Below, piece by piece: positions 31,538 to 41,317 of a DNA stretch of 64,000 bases; position 1 is the first letter of the stretch; every line of letters starts with the position of its first letter. The notes under the pieces are model-generated. The model was not told the DNA's origin and did no database searches. It saw only the letters and a list, made by a program, of their open reading frames with translations. The stretch is taken from positions 1 to 64,000 of the forward strand of contig NZ_RRZK01000003.1 in NCBI RefSeq assembly GCF_004348895.1. The letters are read 5' to 3'. This DNA comes from Pseudomonas vancouverensis. GTDB lineage: Bacteria; Pseudomonadota; Gammaproteobacteria; Pseudomonadales; Pseudomonadaceae. The position numbers and the translations under genes were made by a program.

Positions 31538-33202
31538 TTAGTGAAACAGTACCGCAGTCTTCTGCAGGGTTACCCAAACACCCCACGCCAACGGAATCCC
31601 TACCACCAGCCAGGCGGCAATCGCCAGGGGCTTGGTGCCTGGCGCAGCTTTCCACTCCAGAACTGTCGCGCTGTCAGCACCCTTGTCGTGGCCCAGCGCC
31701 TGTTCGGCCGCCAGTTCGGCGTCGGTCATGAAGTACTTGTCCGCCACCGGACGCACCAGCAGGTTGCAGAGGAAACCCAGCACCAGCAGGCCAGCGAGGA
31801 TGTACAGGGTGATGTCGTACGCAGCCGCGCGCTCGACGCCAATGCTCAGCTGATACTCGCGCAGGTAGTTCACCAGCACCGGACCCAACACGCCCGCCGC
31901 CGCCCACGCCGTCAGCAGACGACCATGGATCGCACCGACCATCTGCGTGCCGAACAGGTCCGCCAGATAAGCCGGAACGGTCGCAAAACCACCACCATAC
32001 ATCGACAGGATGATGCAGAACGCCGTCACGAACAGCGCCACGTTACCCAGATGACCCAGGTTCGGGATCAGCGCGTACAAAGCAAAACCCAGGGCGAAGA
32101 ACACGAAATAGGTGTTTTTGCGACCCAGGTAGTCCGAGAACGAAGCCCAGAAAAAGCGACCACCGATGTTGAACAGGCTCAACAAACCGGTGAAGCCGGC
32201 AGCGATAGCCGCGATCGAGGCCAATTGCGAGGCATCCAGTTGACCGAAAGTCAGGTCATTGCCCAGCAGTTTGCCCGCGAACACTTCCTGCAACAGTGGC
32301 GAAGCCATGCCTAGGATGCCGATACCGGCCGACACGTTCAGGCACAGCACCAGCCACACCAGGCGAAATTGCGGGGTTTTCCACGCGACGTTCACATGCA
32401 CGTGACGGTGGGTGATCATCGCGTTCGAAGCTTTTTTCGCCGGCGCCGTCCAGCCTTCAGGCTTCCAGCCGGTCGGCGGAACACGGTAGGACAGTGCGCC
32501 ACCGATCATGAACACGAAATAGATCGCGGCCATCACCAGGAAGCTTTGCCACACGCCGACGCTGGTTGGCGAAGCGAAATGCCCCATCAACGCCGCCGCC
32601 AACGGTGCGCCGACCATGGCGCCGCCACCGAAGCCCATGATTGCCATGCCGGTCGCCATGCCGCGCTTGTCCGGGAACCACTTGATCAGGGTCGAGACCG
32701 GCGAGATGTAACCCAGGCCCAGGCCGATGCCGCCAATGACCCCGGAGCCGATCCACATCAGCCAGATCTGATGGGTATAGATCCCCAGCGCCGACACCAG
32801 CAGGCCACCACACCAGCACAACGCCGAAACGACACCGGCCTTGCGTGGGCCGGCGTGTTCGAGCCAGCCACCCCAGATGGCCGCCGAGCAACCCAGGAAG
32901 ATGAAAAACAGGGTGTAGATCCAGCCGAGCATCGAGATCGGCCAGTCACACTGCGAAGAAAAGACCTGTGCGATAAAGCTCATGTCCGGCGCACAAGCCA
33001 CCGGTGCGGTGATGCCCAGCGCCTTGGACAGCGGCAACCAGAACACCGAAAAGCCGTAGGCCATGCCGATGCACAGGTGAATGGCCAACGCGGCCGGTGG
33101 TACCAGCCAACGGTTGAAACCGGGCTTGGCGATGATCCGCTCCTTGGACAGGAACGCAGGCTGATCGGCGTTCAAGCCGTCCGCCGTGATGCTCGTGGTC
33201 AT
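31538..33202 (-). CDS. MFS transporter, oxalate/formate antiporter-like (OFA family)
   Basis: A 554-residue membrane protein with about 12 helices, longer than most MFS members because of an extended loop after helix 2 (GITAPVACAPDMSFIAQ) and a C-terminal helix. GIGLGLGYISPVSTLIKWFPDKRGMATGMAIMGFG is the OFA-type signature region, shared with YhjX-like pyruvate/formate transporters. The substrate is probably a small carboxylate and is unknown. The start MTTSITADGLNADQP at 33202 is chosen because the 55 residues upstream are not transporter-like. It stands alone on the minus strand. Confidence 0.85.
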   Translation of the reverse strand: MTTSITADGLNADQPAFLSKERIIAKPGFNRWLVPPAALAIHLCIGMAYGFSVFWLPLSKALGITAPVACAPDMSFIAQVFSSQCDWPISMLGWIYTLFFIFLGCSAAIWGGWLEHAGPRKAGVVSALCWCGGLLVSALGIYTHQIWLMWIGSGVIGGIGLGLGYISPVSTLIKWFPDKRGMATGMAIMGFGGGAMVGAPLAAALMGHFASPTSVGVWQSFLVMAAIYFVFMIGGALSYRVPPTGWKPEGWTAPAKKASNAMITHRHVHVNVAWKTPQFRLVWLVLCLNVSAGIGILGMASPLLQEVFAGKLLGNDLTFGQLDASQLASIAAIAAGFTGLLSLFNIGGRFFWASFSDYLGRKNTYFVFFALGFALYALIPNLGHLGNVALFVTAFCIILSMYGGGFATVPAYLADLFGTQMVGAIHGRLLTAWAAAGVLGPVLVNYLREYQLSIGVERAAAYDITLYILAGLLVLGFLCNLLVRPVADKYFMTDAELAAEQALGHDKGADSATVLEWKAAPGTKPLAIAAWLVVGIPLAWGVWVTLQKTAVLFH

Positions 33203-33429
33203 TGTGTATCCCCCAATTATTAGTATTGTCGTCGCCCACGCCTGCTCCTCGGCCTTATGCACGCATGACCGTTTTTGTAGAGTGAAGCGCCTTGTTGTGC
33301 GACAACAGGTCGCAGCGGGACGGACGAACGGGCAGAGGTTACCATCTGCGCGTGACAGAAAAAGCAATCTGATATCACCTTTCGTACGTCATCTGATCTC
33401 CTTGGCGTCATATCCCAACAGGAATTTCC

Positions 33430-33834
33430 ATGCCGATCATTGTCGAGATGCTGAACCATGCCACTAGCCAGGATCGGCAGGATCTGCAGAAGATTTACCA
33501 CGACGCCCCGGATTGGCTGTTTGCCCCGCTGTCGAACGATGCACAGCTGATCGAAGACTGCCTGCAGGACGGTTCACTGATCGCCGGGCGCTTCAATGAC
33601 CGCCTGCTCGGTGCCGCCCGCCTGCAACGGCACCCGGACGTTTGGCACTTGTCTCATTTGTGTGTGAGAAAAATCACTCGCCGCCGTGGGGTCGCCGAGC
33701 GGCTGGTGTGCGAAGCACAAAAAATGGCTGCGCAATCGGGCGCAACCCTGCGCTTGCTGGCGCCCGCCGGCCACCTGGAAGCGCAGGCACTGGCCGCCAA
33801 GCTGAAACTGCCGCTGGATGTTCTGACAGTGTGA
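33430..33834 (+). CDS. PanM/PanZ-like GNAT acetyltransferase
   Basis: A 134-residue GNAT-fold protein resembling PanM (PanZ), which binds acetyl-CoA and triggers cleavage and activity control of the aspartate decarboxylase PanD. The segment WHLSHLCVRKITRRRGVAERL holds the acetyl-CoA loop (RxxRRRG). Length fits the family. The start MPIIVEMLNHA follows a short AGGAA. panD is not in this window, so function rests on family resemblance. Confidence 0.75.
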   Translation: MPIIVEMLNHATSQDRQDLQKIYHDAPDWLFAPLSNDAQLIEDCLQDGSLIAGRFNDRLLGAARLQRHPDVWHLSHLCVRKITRRRGVAERLVCEAQKMAAQSGATLRLLAPAGHLEAQALAAKLKLPLDVLTV

Positions 33835-33912
33835 TCACTGACCGATCGTCCGTTTTGGAGCGCTATACTCCTCGGCTAAATTTCGAATTCGACTAATTAC
33901 AAGGACTCGCCC

Positions 33913-36138
33913 ATGAAAGCGTTCGGCAAAATCCTGGGTCTGGTACTTCTCGGGCTGTTGCTGATCATTGTGGCGCTGGGCTTTGCCCTGACCCACCTCT
34001 TCGATCCCAACGACTACAAAGACGAGATCCGCCAGATAGCCCGCGACAAGGCCCACATCGAGCTGACGCTCAATGGCGATATCGGCTGGAGCCTGTTCCC
34101 GTGGCTGGGCCTGGAGCTGCACGACGCCAGCATCGCAACCATGATCAAGCCCAACGAGCCTTATGCCGACCTGCAGATGCTCGGCCTGTCGGTCCGCGTG
34201 CTGCCGCTGCTGCGCCGCGAAGTGCAGATGAGCGACGTGCGTGTCGAGGGCCTGAACCTGCGCCTGACACGCGACAAAAACGGCCACGGCAACTGGGAAG
34301 ACATCGGCAAACTGCCTCCGTCGCCAGAAACAGCCGCCACTTCGCCTGCGACTGAACAACCCGCACCCGAAGCCAGTCCGACTCCCGAGAAACCGCCGCA
34401 ACCCATCCGCCTGGACATCGACAGCCTGACCGTGAACAACGCCCGGGTCGAATACAACGACGAACAGACCGGCAAGAACTTCAGCGCCGAAAGTATCCAG
34501 CTGAGCACCGGTGCAGTGCATGACTCCACCAACATCCCGCTCAAGCTCACTGCATTCCTGTCCACCAACCAGCCTGTCGTGCGGGTGCGTACCGAACTGG
34601 TTGGCGAGCTGCGTATCGCCCGTGCACTGCAACGCTATCAGTTCGAAGACATGCGTTTGTCCGGCGAAGTGACCGGCGACCCGCTGCCAGGCAAGACCCT
34701 GACCTTCGCCGCTCAAGGCCAGTTGCTGCTGGACAAGGCGGCCAATGTGGCCGAGTGGACCGGCATCAAGGTGTCTGCCAACCAGTTGCGCGCCCTGGGT
34801 GAGCTGAAGGTCAATGACCTCGACAAGACGCCTCAGGTCAGCGGCGGTATTTCCATTGCCCAATTCGACCTGGCCAAGTTCGCCGACAGCATCGGCCAGC
34901 AACTCCCGGCCATGGCCGAAGGCAGCCTGAGCAAGGTCGAGCTGGTCAGTCGCCTGGCCGCTACACCGACCAGCCTTTCGCTGGACAACCTCAACTTGAA
35001 ATTCGACGACAGCACCTTCAGCGGCCGCATCGCCATCGAGGACTTCGCCAAACAATCGCTGCGCGCGACCCTCAAGGCCGATACCTTCAACGTTGACCGC
35101 TACCTGAAACCGAAATCCGCCGAAGCCAACAGCACCACCCAAGTGCGTCAGGCCGAAGTCGCCAGCACCGAAGCCGATGCCCTGGCGGGCGCAGGCAGTA
35201 CGCCGCTGCCGCCAGCACCGACCAAGGGTGCATGGAGCAATGACCGCCTGCTGCCGGTGGAGCGCTTGCGCAAACTGGATGTCAACGCCGACCTGACCTT
35301 CGGCCAGTTGACCCTGGAAAAACTGCCGATTCACAATGCGGCGCTCAACGCCAACGGCCAAGGCGGCCTGCTGACCCTGGCTAACCTGCGCGGTGACCTC
35401 TACGACGGCAGTTTCGAGGCCAGCGGAACCCTCGATGTGCGCCAGGAAACGCCAGCGTTGAACCTGCAAACCAAAATCAACCGAGTGCCGGTGGAAAAAA
35501 TCCTCGAAAGCCAGGGCAAGAACCCGCCCGTCAAAGGCCTGGTCACACTCAACAGCAACCTGACCGGCAGCGGCAACAGCCAGAAAGCGCTGATCGACAC
35601 CCTGAACGGCAACGCCAGCTTCGTCATCAACAACGGCGTGCTGCTCAATGCCAACCTGGAACAGCAGATCTGCAAAGGCATCGCCACGCTCAACCGCAAG
35701 ACCCTCAGCGGCGAGCCACGGGGCAAGGACACACCGTTCCAGGAGCTCAAGGGCAACCTGACCTTGCGCAACGGCGTGGCCAGCAACCCGGACCTCAAGG
35801 TGCGCATCCCGGGCATGACCGTCAACGGCGACGGCGACCTCGACCTGCGCGTGCTGGGCATGGATTACCGCGTGGGCATCATCGTCGAAGGCGACACCAG
35901 CGCCATGCCGGACCCGGCCTGCCAGGTCGGCGACAAGTTCGTTGGCATCGAGTGGCCATTGCGCTGCCGTGGCCCGCTGGAGCTGGGCGCCAAGGCCTGC
36001 CGCGTGGACAACGAACGCATGGGCCAGGTCGCGGCCAAATTCGCCGGCGACAAGCTCAGCGATAAAATCGACGAAAAGTTAGGTGACAAAATCAATCCGC
36101 AACTCAAAGACGCACTCAAGGGGCTGTTCAAGCGATGA
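33913..36138 (+). CDS. AsmA family protein
   Basis: A 741-residue protein with an N-terminal membrane anchor (ILGLVLLGLLLIIVALGFALTHL) and a long periplasmic repetitive beta-groove region. The C-terminal AsmA domain (about 480-720) has GTLDVRQETPALNLQ and NGNASFVINNGVL. AsmA-like proteins are thought to bridge inner and outer membranes and shuttle phospholipids. A Pro/Ala/Glu-rich linker lies near 135-160. mutY starts inside its stop (ATGA). Confidence 0.9.
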   Translation: MKAFGKILGLVLLGLLLIIVALGFALTHLFDPNDYKDEIRQIARDKAHIELTLNGDIGWSLFPWLGLELHDASIATMIKPNEPYADLQMLGLSVRVLPLLRREVQMSDVRVEGLNLRLTRDKNGHGNWEDIGKLPPSPETAATSPATEQPAPEASPTPEKPPQPIRLDIDSLTVNNARVEYNDEQTGKNFSAESIQLSTGAVHDSTNIPLKLTAFLSTNQPVVRVRTELVGELRIARALQRYQFEDMRLSGEVTGDPLPGKTLTFAAQGQLLLDKAANVAEWTGIKVSANQLRALGELKVNDLDKTPQVSGGISIAQFDLAKFADSIGQQLPAMAEGSLSKVELVSRLAATPTSLSLDNLNLKFDDSTFSGRIAIEDFAKQSLRATLKADTFNVDRYLKPKSAEANSTTQVRQAEVASTEADALAGAGSTPLPPAPTKGAWSNDRLLPVERLRKLDVNADLTFGQLTLEKLPIHNAALNANGQGGLLTLANLRGDLYDGSFEASGTLDVRQETPALNLQTKINRVPVEKILESQGKNPPVKGLVTLNSNLTGSGNSQKALIDTLNGNASFVINNGVLLNANLEQQICKGIATLNRKTLSGEPRGKDTPFQELKGNLTLRNGVASNPDLKVRIPGMTVNGDGDLDLRVLGMDYRVGIIVEGDTSAMPDPACQVGDKFVGIEWPLRCRGPLELGAKACRVDNERMGQVAAKFAGDKLSDKIDEKLGDKINPQLKDALKGLFKR

Positions 36139-37202
36139 GAGCCGAGCAGTTTTCATCGGCGGTACTGGAATGGTTTGACCGCCACGGCCGTCACGATTTG
36201 CCCTGGCAGCAGGACATCAACCCGTATCGGGTGTGGGTTTCGGAAATCATGCTGCAACAGACCCAGGTCAGCACCGTGCTGAACTACTTCGACCGTTTCA
36301 TGGCCTCGTTGCCGACGGTCGAAGCCCTGGCGGCGGCACCGGAAGACGAAGTGCTGCACCTGTGGACCGGGCTGGGTTACTACACCCGTGCGCGCAATTT
36401 GCAGAAGACTGCGAAAATCGTCGTCGAGCAGTACGGCGGTGAATTCCCGCGGGATGTGGAAAAACTGACGGAGCTGCCAGGCATCGGCTTGTCCACCGCC
36501 GGTGCGATCGCCAGCATCAGCATGGGCCTGCGTGCGCCGATCCTCGATGGCAACGTCAAACGCGTGCTGGCGCGCTTTACCGCGCAAGAGGGCTACCCCG
36601 GCGAGCCGAAGGTCGCCAAACAGCTGTGGGCCAACGCCGAGCTCTTTACGCCACATGATCGGGTCAACGCCTACACCCAGGCGATGATGGACCTGGGCGC
36701 CACGCTCTGCACCCGCAGCAAGCCGAGCTGTCTGCTGTGCCCGCTGGAAAAGGGCTGCGAAGCCCACCTGCTCGGCCTGGAAACCCGCTACCCGATCCCC
36801 AAGCCACGCAAAGCCATCCCGCAGAAGCGCACCCTGATGCCGATGCTCACCAACGGCGAAGGCGCGATCCTGCTTTACCGTCGCCCGTCCAGCGGCTTGT
36901 GGGGCGGCCTGTGGAGCCTGCCGGAACTCGATGACCTCGATGACCTGCCACACCTGGCGGCGCAACACTCGCTGGAACTGGGCAGCCAGCAGGTACTGCC
37001 GACGCTGGTGCACACTTTCAGCCATTTCCAGTTATCCATCGAACCCTGGCTGGTCCGGGTCGAGGAGAGCGGCCACCACGTGGCCGAGGCCGACTGGCTC
37101 TGGTATAACCTCGCCACCCCGCCGCGCCTGGGCCTCGCCGCCCCGGTCAAAACCTTGCTCGAACGCGCGGCCGCCGTATTGAACGCAGGAGAGTCGTCAT
37201 GA
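36135..37202 (+). CDS. mutY: A/G-specific adenine DNA glycosylase MutY
   Basis: A 355-residue base-excision enzyme that removes A opposite 8-oxoG. It has an HhH region [19 protein letters not shown] with the catalytic Asp downstream ([12 protein letters not shown]), the Fe-S ligands in [17 protein letters not shown] (C-x6-C-x2-C-x5-C, about 198-214), and a C-terminal NUDIX-like 8-oxoG recognition domain. It overlaps asmA (4 bp) and yggX (4 bp), an operon order conserved in Pseudomonas. Confidence 0.97.
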   Translation: MRAEQFSSAVLEWFDRHGRHDLPWQQDINPYRVWVSEIMLQQTQVSTVLNYFDRFMASLPTVEALAAAPEDEVLHLWTGLGYYTRARNLQKTAKIVVEQYGGEFPRDVEKLTELPGIGLSTAGAIASISMGLRAPILDGNVKRVLARFTAQEGYPGEPKVAKQLWANAELFTPHDRVNAYTQAMMDLGATLCTRSKPSCLLCPLEKGCEAHLLGLETRYPIPKPRKAIPQKRTLMPMLTNGEGAILLYRRPSSGLWGGLWSLPELDDLDDLPHLAAQHSLELGSQQVLPTLVHTFSHFQLSIEPWLVRVEESGHHVAEADWLWYNLATPPRLGLAAPVKTLLERAAAVLNAGESS

Positions 37203-37471
37203 CCCGCACCATCATGTGCCGCAAGTACAAAGAACAATTGCCAGGCCTGGAACGCCCACCGTTCCCGGGCGCCAAGGGCCAGGACATTTTTGATCACGTC
37301 TCGCAAAAGGCCTGGGCCGACTGGCAAAAGCACCAGACCCTGCTGATCAACGAAAAACGCCTGAACATGATGAACGCCGAAGATCGCAAATATCTTCAGG
37401 GCGAGATGGACAAGTACTTCTCCGGCGAGGATTACGCCAAGGCCGAAGGCTACGTACCGCCATCGGAATAA
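37199..37471 (+). CDS. yggX: Oxidative damage / Fe-S protection protein YggX
   Basis: A 90-residue protein of the Fe(2+)-trafficking family ([20 protein letters not shown] with the conserved Cys near 6, [20 protein letters not shown]). It protects Fe-S clusters such as that of MutY, with which it overlaps by ATGA, a functional pairing also seen in enterics. Full length. Confidence 0.95.
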   Translation: MTRTIMCRKYKEQLPGLERPPFPGAKGQDIFDHVSQKAWADWQKHQTLLINEKRLNMMNAEDRKYLQGEMDKYFSGEDYAKAEGYVPPSE

Positions 37472-37535
37472 CCCCGATTTATCGGGGGTCGGAACGTAAG
37501 CGACGGTAATAATTAAAATTTTTTTGAAAACTTGC

Positions 37536-37564
37536 TTGACGACCCCCTGAAAAACCCGTTTAAT
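37536..37564 (+). promoter_or_regulatory. Sigma-70 promoter of tRNA-Phe
   Basis: TTGACG at 37536-37541 and TTTAAT at 37559-37564 with 17-bp spacing, ending 10 bp before the tRNA. A GC-rich discriminator (GCGCCCCG) follows, as at stringent-controlled tRNA promoters. Confidence 0.7.
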
Positions 37565-37574
37565 GCGCCCCGTT

Positions 37575-37650
37575 GCCCAGATAGCTCAGTCGGTAGAGCA
37601 GGGGATTGAAAATCCCCGTGTCGGCGGTTCGATTCCGTCTCTGGGCACCA
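37575..37650 (+). tRNA. tRNA-Phe (GAA)
   Basis: A 76-nt cloverleaf with encoded CCA. The acceptor GCCCAGA pairs with TCTGGGC, the D loop is AGCTCAGTCGGTAGAGC, the anticodon stem-loop is GGGGATTGAAAATCCCC with GAA, and the T loop GGTTCGATTCC is intact. Position is just downstream of yggX. Confidence 0.97.
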
Positions 37651-37659
37651 AATACCGAA

Positions 37660-37690
37660 AACCCTGAATCGCAAGATTCAGGGTTTTTTT
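37660..37690 (+). terminator. tRNA-Phe terminator
   Basis: ACCCTGAATC-GCAA-GATTCAGGGT followed by TTTTTT. Confidence 0.9.
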
Positions 37691-37740
37691 ATGCCTGTGA
37701 TTTGATATTCACCGAAAACAACCTCAATCACTGGTCACAA

Positions 37741-37780
37741 AAAAACCCGCGAGCCCCTTCAAGGGCGTCGCGGGTTTGGC
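37741..37780 (-). terminator. Terminator of the TonB receptor gene
   Basis: On the minus strand AAACCCGCGACGCCCTTGAA folds with GGGGCTCGCGGGTTT and ends in a T run. It is 12 bp past the receptor stop. Confidence 0.8.
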
Positions 37781-37791
37781 GTTTCAGACAA

Positions 37792-40245
37792 TCAATAAGC
37801 CATCGACCAGCTCAAGGTATAGGTCCGTCCACGCCCCTGGTAGTCATACAGATACGCCGGGCCATAGGTCGGTGAGTAGAACAGCGTCGCACGCTGGCCC
37901 CAGACGGTGCTGTATTCCTTGTCCAGCAGGTTCTGGATGCCGCCGCTGAAGGTACCGAAATCGGTTTCGCGGCTGCCCAGCAGGTCGAAGGTGGTGTAGC
38001 CGGTGATCTTGTGGTCGGCGTCGTCTTCGAGATCGAACGCGTGGTTGCCCTGCAAACGGGCAGTGGTGCGGTCGCCCTTCCAGCCGACGAAGGCGGTGGA
38101 CTTCGACAACGAAGCGTAGCGCGCGTCACGCTTGATCCAGTCGCCGTCGGCGCCCTCCTCTTCCGAGCGCACCAGGTGCAAGGTGCTACCCACCTCCCAA
38201 TCACTGAGGAAGCGTCGGGTCAATGCGCCTTCAAAACCGTAGTCGCGGCTCTTCTGGTCGATCACGTCGATGGTCAGGGTGGCGCTGTCGGTGGTGATGA
38301 CTTTGTCCGACCAGATGTAATACAGCGCCGCCTGAGCGTCCCAGTCGAGGTTGGAGAAGCGCCAGCCGGTTTCCACCTGACGGCTCTTGATGCCCGCCAG
38401 CGGGTTGTCTGCGACGCTCAGGCCCGGTTTGCCGTAAAACTTGGCCGGGTCCGGCAGATCGAAGCCTTCGCCGTAGTTGATCCACAGCTGATGGCCATTC
38501 TTGAAGTCGTAGATGGTGCCCAGGTTGTACAGGTTGACCGAGTAATCGTTGCTGCCGCCGGCGACGCCTTTGAAGTTACCGACATCGACATCCATCTGCT
38601 GACGGCGCGCGCCACCAGAGACGGTCAGGTTGTCGGTGGCGTACCAGTCGAGCTGGCCGTAGCCCGACAGGCCGTCGACGCGATAACTGGGATAACGCGG
38701 CGCCTTGCTGGCGGTGTCCAGGTCCAGGCCACCGCTGTTCGAAGAGGTCAGTTGATCGAAGGTGCTCTGCTCGGCATTGAAGCGTTCGCGATCAAGGTCC
38801 ACACCGTAGGTGAACTTGAAGGCCTGCCACTCCTTGGCGAACAGCGCCTTGAGGCTGGTGACCTCGAAATTCTGCTGGGACGCGGCGAAGTACACACCTT
38901 TGGCGCCGACAGGCTTGGCGGTGTTGTAGTAAGGGAACGGGTAGAAATTGTCGTCTTCCTTACGGTAGGACGCTTGCAGATAGAAATCCTGCCCCAGCAC
39001 ATCGCTGTGGTGATAGTTGGCGTTGAGCAGCAGGCGGCGGGTCTGCGGATCGAGGTCGGTCGAGTAACCGTCACGCAGTTCGGCATCTTCCAGGTTCGAC
39101 GGTTTCTGGTAGTTCAGGTTGGGGAAGTAGATGCCCTTGTCACCGGTGTTGCCGGAGTCGTAGTACTGCGCCAGCAGGTCCAGGCTCTGCTCGTCGTTGA
39201 ACTGCATGGCCAGGCTGCCCATCACGTCGATGGTGCGGTTGTACTGCAGGTCGGTCTGGGTGTTGTCGATGAAGATCTGGTTGCCGTTGCCGTCGTAGAA
39301 CGCCTTGTTCTGCTCGCCCGCAATCCCCAGGCGACCACTGATGCGCTCATTGCCACCGCTGACCGACTGGGCGATGCGCGTGGCCAGGTCATCGCTGTTA
39401 TTGAAGCCAGTGCTGGCACCGAGCTGGGTTTCAAACTGGGCCGGCCCCGGCGAACCCTTCTTGGTGACGATGTTGATGATGCCGCCGGTCGCACCGCCAC
39501 CGTAGATGGCGCTGGCCCCGGAGAGCACTTCGACACGCTCGACGTTGAACGGCGAAATGCTGTCGAACTGTCGCGACAAACCTCGGGAGCTGTTCTGGCT
39601 CACACCGTCGATCATCACCAGCACGTTGCGCCCGCGCATGTTCTGGCCGTAGTTGGTGCGCCCTTCCGGCGCCAGGTCCAGGCCCGGCACCAGCTTGCCA
39701 ATGGCCTCCTTGAGGCTGACACCGGTTTCCAGTTGTTCGCGCAATTGTGTCTGATCAACCACCCAGACAGTGCCTGGAATCTCGCTGATGGCGGTGCTGG
39801 TGCGCGACGCCACGCTGACTTCAATCGGTTTGAGGGTCATGGCCTCCGCCGGCGCTTTTGCGCGGCGCAGGATCACCGTGCGCGCGTCGCTGAATTCCCA
39901 ACTCATGCCGCTGCCGGCCAGCAGTGCCTGCAAGGCCTCGGCGATGGTGAACTGGCCACGCAAGGCATCGGCCTGCAGGCCATCGACGTCGCTGGTGGTG
40001 TAGAGCAGGCGCAAACCCGCCTGGTCGGCGAATGCGGTCAGGGATTGATCAAGCGACTGAGTCGGCAGGGAGAACGTCACCTGGCGTTCCTGGGTATTCA
40101 CCGTTTGCGCCGCAGCGTTTTGTGCCTGCGCCAGCACCGGTCCGCACAGACCGGCGATGATCGCCTGGGCCAACAGAGTCCTGCGCACAAGGTGCTGACC
40201 GTGGTTGCTGCGCGCCTGTGCCGACTGCTTGAACATACCTTTCAC
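37792..40245 (-). CDS. TonB-dependent siderophore receptor with N-terminal signalling domain
   Basis: An 817-residue outer-membrane transducer with a signal peptide (to about 41, AIIAGLCGPVLAQA). An STN domain follows (about 52-125, TFSLPTQSLDQSLTAFADQ), then the plug (about 140-265, MRGRNVLVMIDGVSQNSSRG), and a 22-strand barrel ending in a C-terminal aromatic (WSMAY). The STN domain marks a receptor that signals through FecR to an ECF sigma factor, both of which lie directly upstream. The barrel resembles hydroxamate/aerobactin-type receptors, but the ligand is a guess. A GTG start at 40245 has a well-placed GGAAGG, and ATG at 40236 is the alternative. Confidence 0.9.
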   Translation of the reverse strand: MKGMFKQSAQARSNHGQHLVRRTLLAQAIIAGLCGPVLAQAQNAAAQTVNTQERQVTFSLPTQSLDQSLTAFADQAGLRLLYTTSDVDGLQADALRGQFTIAEALQALLAGSGMSWEFSDARTVILRRAKAPAEAMTLKPIEVSVASRTSTAISEIPGTVWVVDQTQLREQLETGVSLKEAIGKLVPGLDLAPEGRTNYGQNMRGRNVLVMIDGVSQNSSRGLSRQFDSISPFNVERVEVLSGASAIYGGGATGGIINIVTKKGSPGPAQFETQLGASTGFNNSDDLATRIAQSVSGGNERISGRLGIAGEQNKAFYDGNGNQIFIDNTQTDLQYNRTIDVMGSLAMQFNDEQSLDLLAQYYDSGNTGDKGIYFPNLNYQKPSNLEDAELRDGYSTDLDPQTRRLLLNANYHHSDVLGQDFYLQASYRKEDDNFYPFPYYNTAKPVGAKGVYFAASQQNFEVTSLKALFAKEWQAFKFTYGVDLDRERFNAEQSTFDQLTSSNSGGLDLDTASKAPRYPSYRVDGLSGYGQLDWYATDNLTVSGGARRQQMDVDVGNFKGVAGGSNDYSVNLYNLGTIYDFKNGHQLWINYGEGFDLPDPAKFYGKPGLSVADNPLAGIKSRQVETGWRFSNLDWDAQAALYYIWSDKVITTDSATLTIDVIDQKSRDYGFEGALTRRFLSDWEVGSTLHLVRSEEEGADGDWIKRDARYASLSKSTAFVGWKGDRTTARLQGNHAFDLEDDADHKITGYTTFDLLGSRETDFGTFSGGIQNLLDKEYSTVWGQRATLFYSPTYGPAYLYDYQGRGRTYTLSWSMAY

Positions 40246-40276
40246 GTTTACCTTCCCGCCCCAATGAATACGCCAA

Positions 40277-40296
40277 TGAGAATGATTTTCTTCTCA
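40277..40296 (-). promoter_or_regulatory. Candidate Fur box upstream of the TonB receptor
   Basis: TGAGAATGATTTTCTTCTCA is a 20-bp inverted repeat (TGAGAA-N8-TTCTCA) resembling GATAATGATAATCATTATC. It lies about 32 bp upstream of the receptor start. Iron repression is inferred. Confidence 0.6.
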
Positions 40297-40357
40297 GTCT
40301 CACTACGACGATTCGGCAGGAAGGAACTTGCAGCGGGTTGGTGAAAATATTTTCAGG

Positions 40358-41317
40358 TCAGTGCAAAACCGCCAGCCATGGCAGGTAGGTGACTTTCAGT
40401 GGATAGCGTTGCTCAAGGGTGCGCAACGAGCCCTGCGGGTCGTTGAGCTCGAACACGCCACTGACTGGCAAGGCCGCCAGTTCGCGGTCGGAAATCAGAA
40501 TCCGTCCGTGCTGATAGCGCTCCAGCTCGCCAATCACCTCACCCAATGGGCGACCATTGAAGATCAACTTGCCACGCTGCCAGGCCGTCAGGCTGACGGC
40601 ATCAACCTTCTGCTGGGCCAGTAACGGCTGACCGGATTGAAGCGCCAGGCGTTGGTCCGCCTGCACCAGCACCGGCTGATGAGCGCCCTTGAGTTGCACC
40701 TGGCCGGCACTCACCACCAGTGTCAGGGCATCGCCTTCACGGCGCACACTGAACACGCCGTTGCCCGCCTGTATCAGCTCATTACCACTGCGCACCACGA
40801 ACGGTCGCGCTTCGACGGCCGGCTCGAACAACGCCTCGCCGGCGCGCAGGATGACGCTGCGCTCATCGGCGGAAAACGCCACCGACACGGCGCTGGCACT
40901 GTTGAGAATGATCTTGCTGCCATCGGCCAGCGTCACCGTCTGCAGCTGACCAACGCTGGTGTGATAGTCGGAATTGAGCATCGGCCATTGCTGCCATCCC
41001 ACCAGACCGGCCACGGCCAACACCACTGATGCCGCCAACGCCGGCCACCAGACCTTTGCACGCCGGCTTGCTGGCTGTGGGGCCTGGAATTGCCTGGCGG
41101 TGGGCGTATGCCCCAGCATCGCCCACAGCGACTGGGCATCATCCGTGACCCGTTGATGCTCTTCGCTCAGGGCGCGCCATTGCTGGTACGCCTGCTGGTC
41201 CTCGGCGGTCGCCTTGCCCGAATTGAGCAGCACCACCCAATCCAGTGCGATGTCTTCAAGGCTTTGCGCAGAGTCGGTCATGGTTTCATCGTGGAGGGGA
41301 AGTGAACGTTCACGCAT
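40358..41317 (-). CDS. FecR family anti-sigma regulator
   Basis: A 319-residue inner-membrane signal relay. It has a DUF4880-type cytoplasmic N-terminus (ALDWVVLLNSGKATAEDQQAY), one membrane helix (VWWPALAASVVLAVAGLVGW, about 90-110), then the periplasmic FecR domain (SVGQLQTVTLADGSKIILNSAS) and a C-terminal STN-like part that contacts the receptor. The start at 41317 overlaps the sigma-factor stop by 8 bp. An internal ATG at 41281 (MTDSAQSLED) is the alternative and better matches family N-termini. Confidence 0.9.
   Translation of the reverse strand: MRERSLPLHDETMTDSAQSLEDIALDWVVLLNSGKATAEDQQAYQQWRALSEEHQRVTDDAQSLWAMLGHTPTARQFQAPQPASRRAKVWWPALAASVVLAVAGLVGWQQWPMLNSDYHTSVGQLQTVTLADGSKIILNSASAVSVAFSADERSVILRAGEALFEPAVEARPFVVRSGNELIQAGNGVFSVRREGDALTLVVSAGQVQLKGAHQPVLVQADQRLALQSGQPLLAQQKVDAVSLTAWQRGKLIFNGRPLGEVIGELERYQHGRILISDRELAALPVSGVFELNDPQGSLRTLEQRYPLKVTYLPWLAVLH

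Noticed and set aside
37472..37487. CCCCGATTTATCGGGG after yggX as a terminator
   Set aside because: The stem is short and lacks a T run, so it was not called.
38011..40344. 777-codon plus-strand frame opposite the TonB receptor
   Set aside because: Shadow frame. The receptor with STN, plug and barrel is clear on the minus strand.
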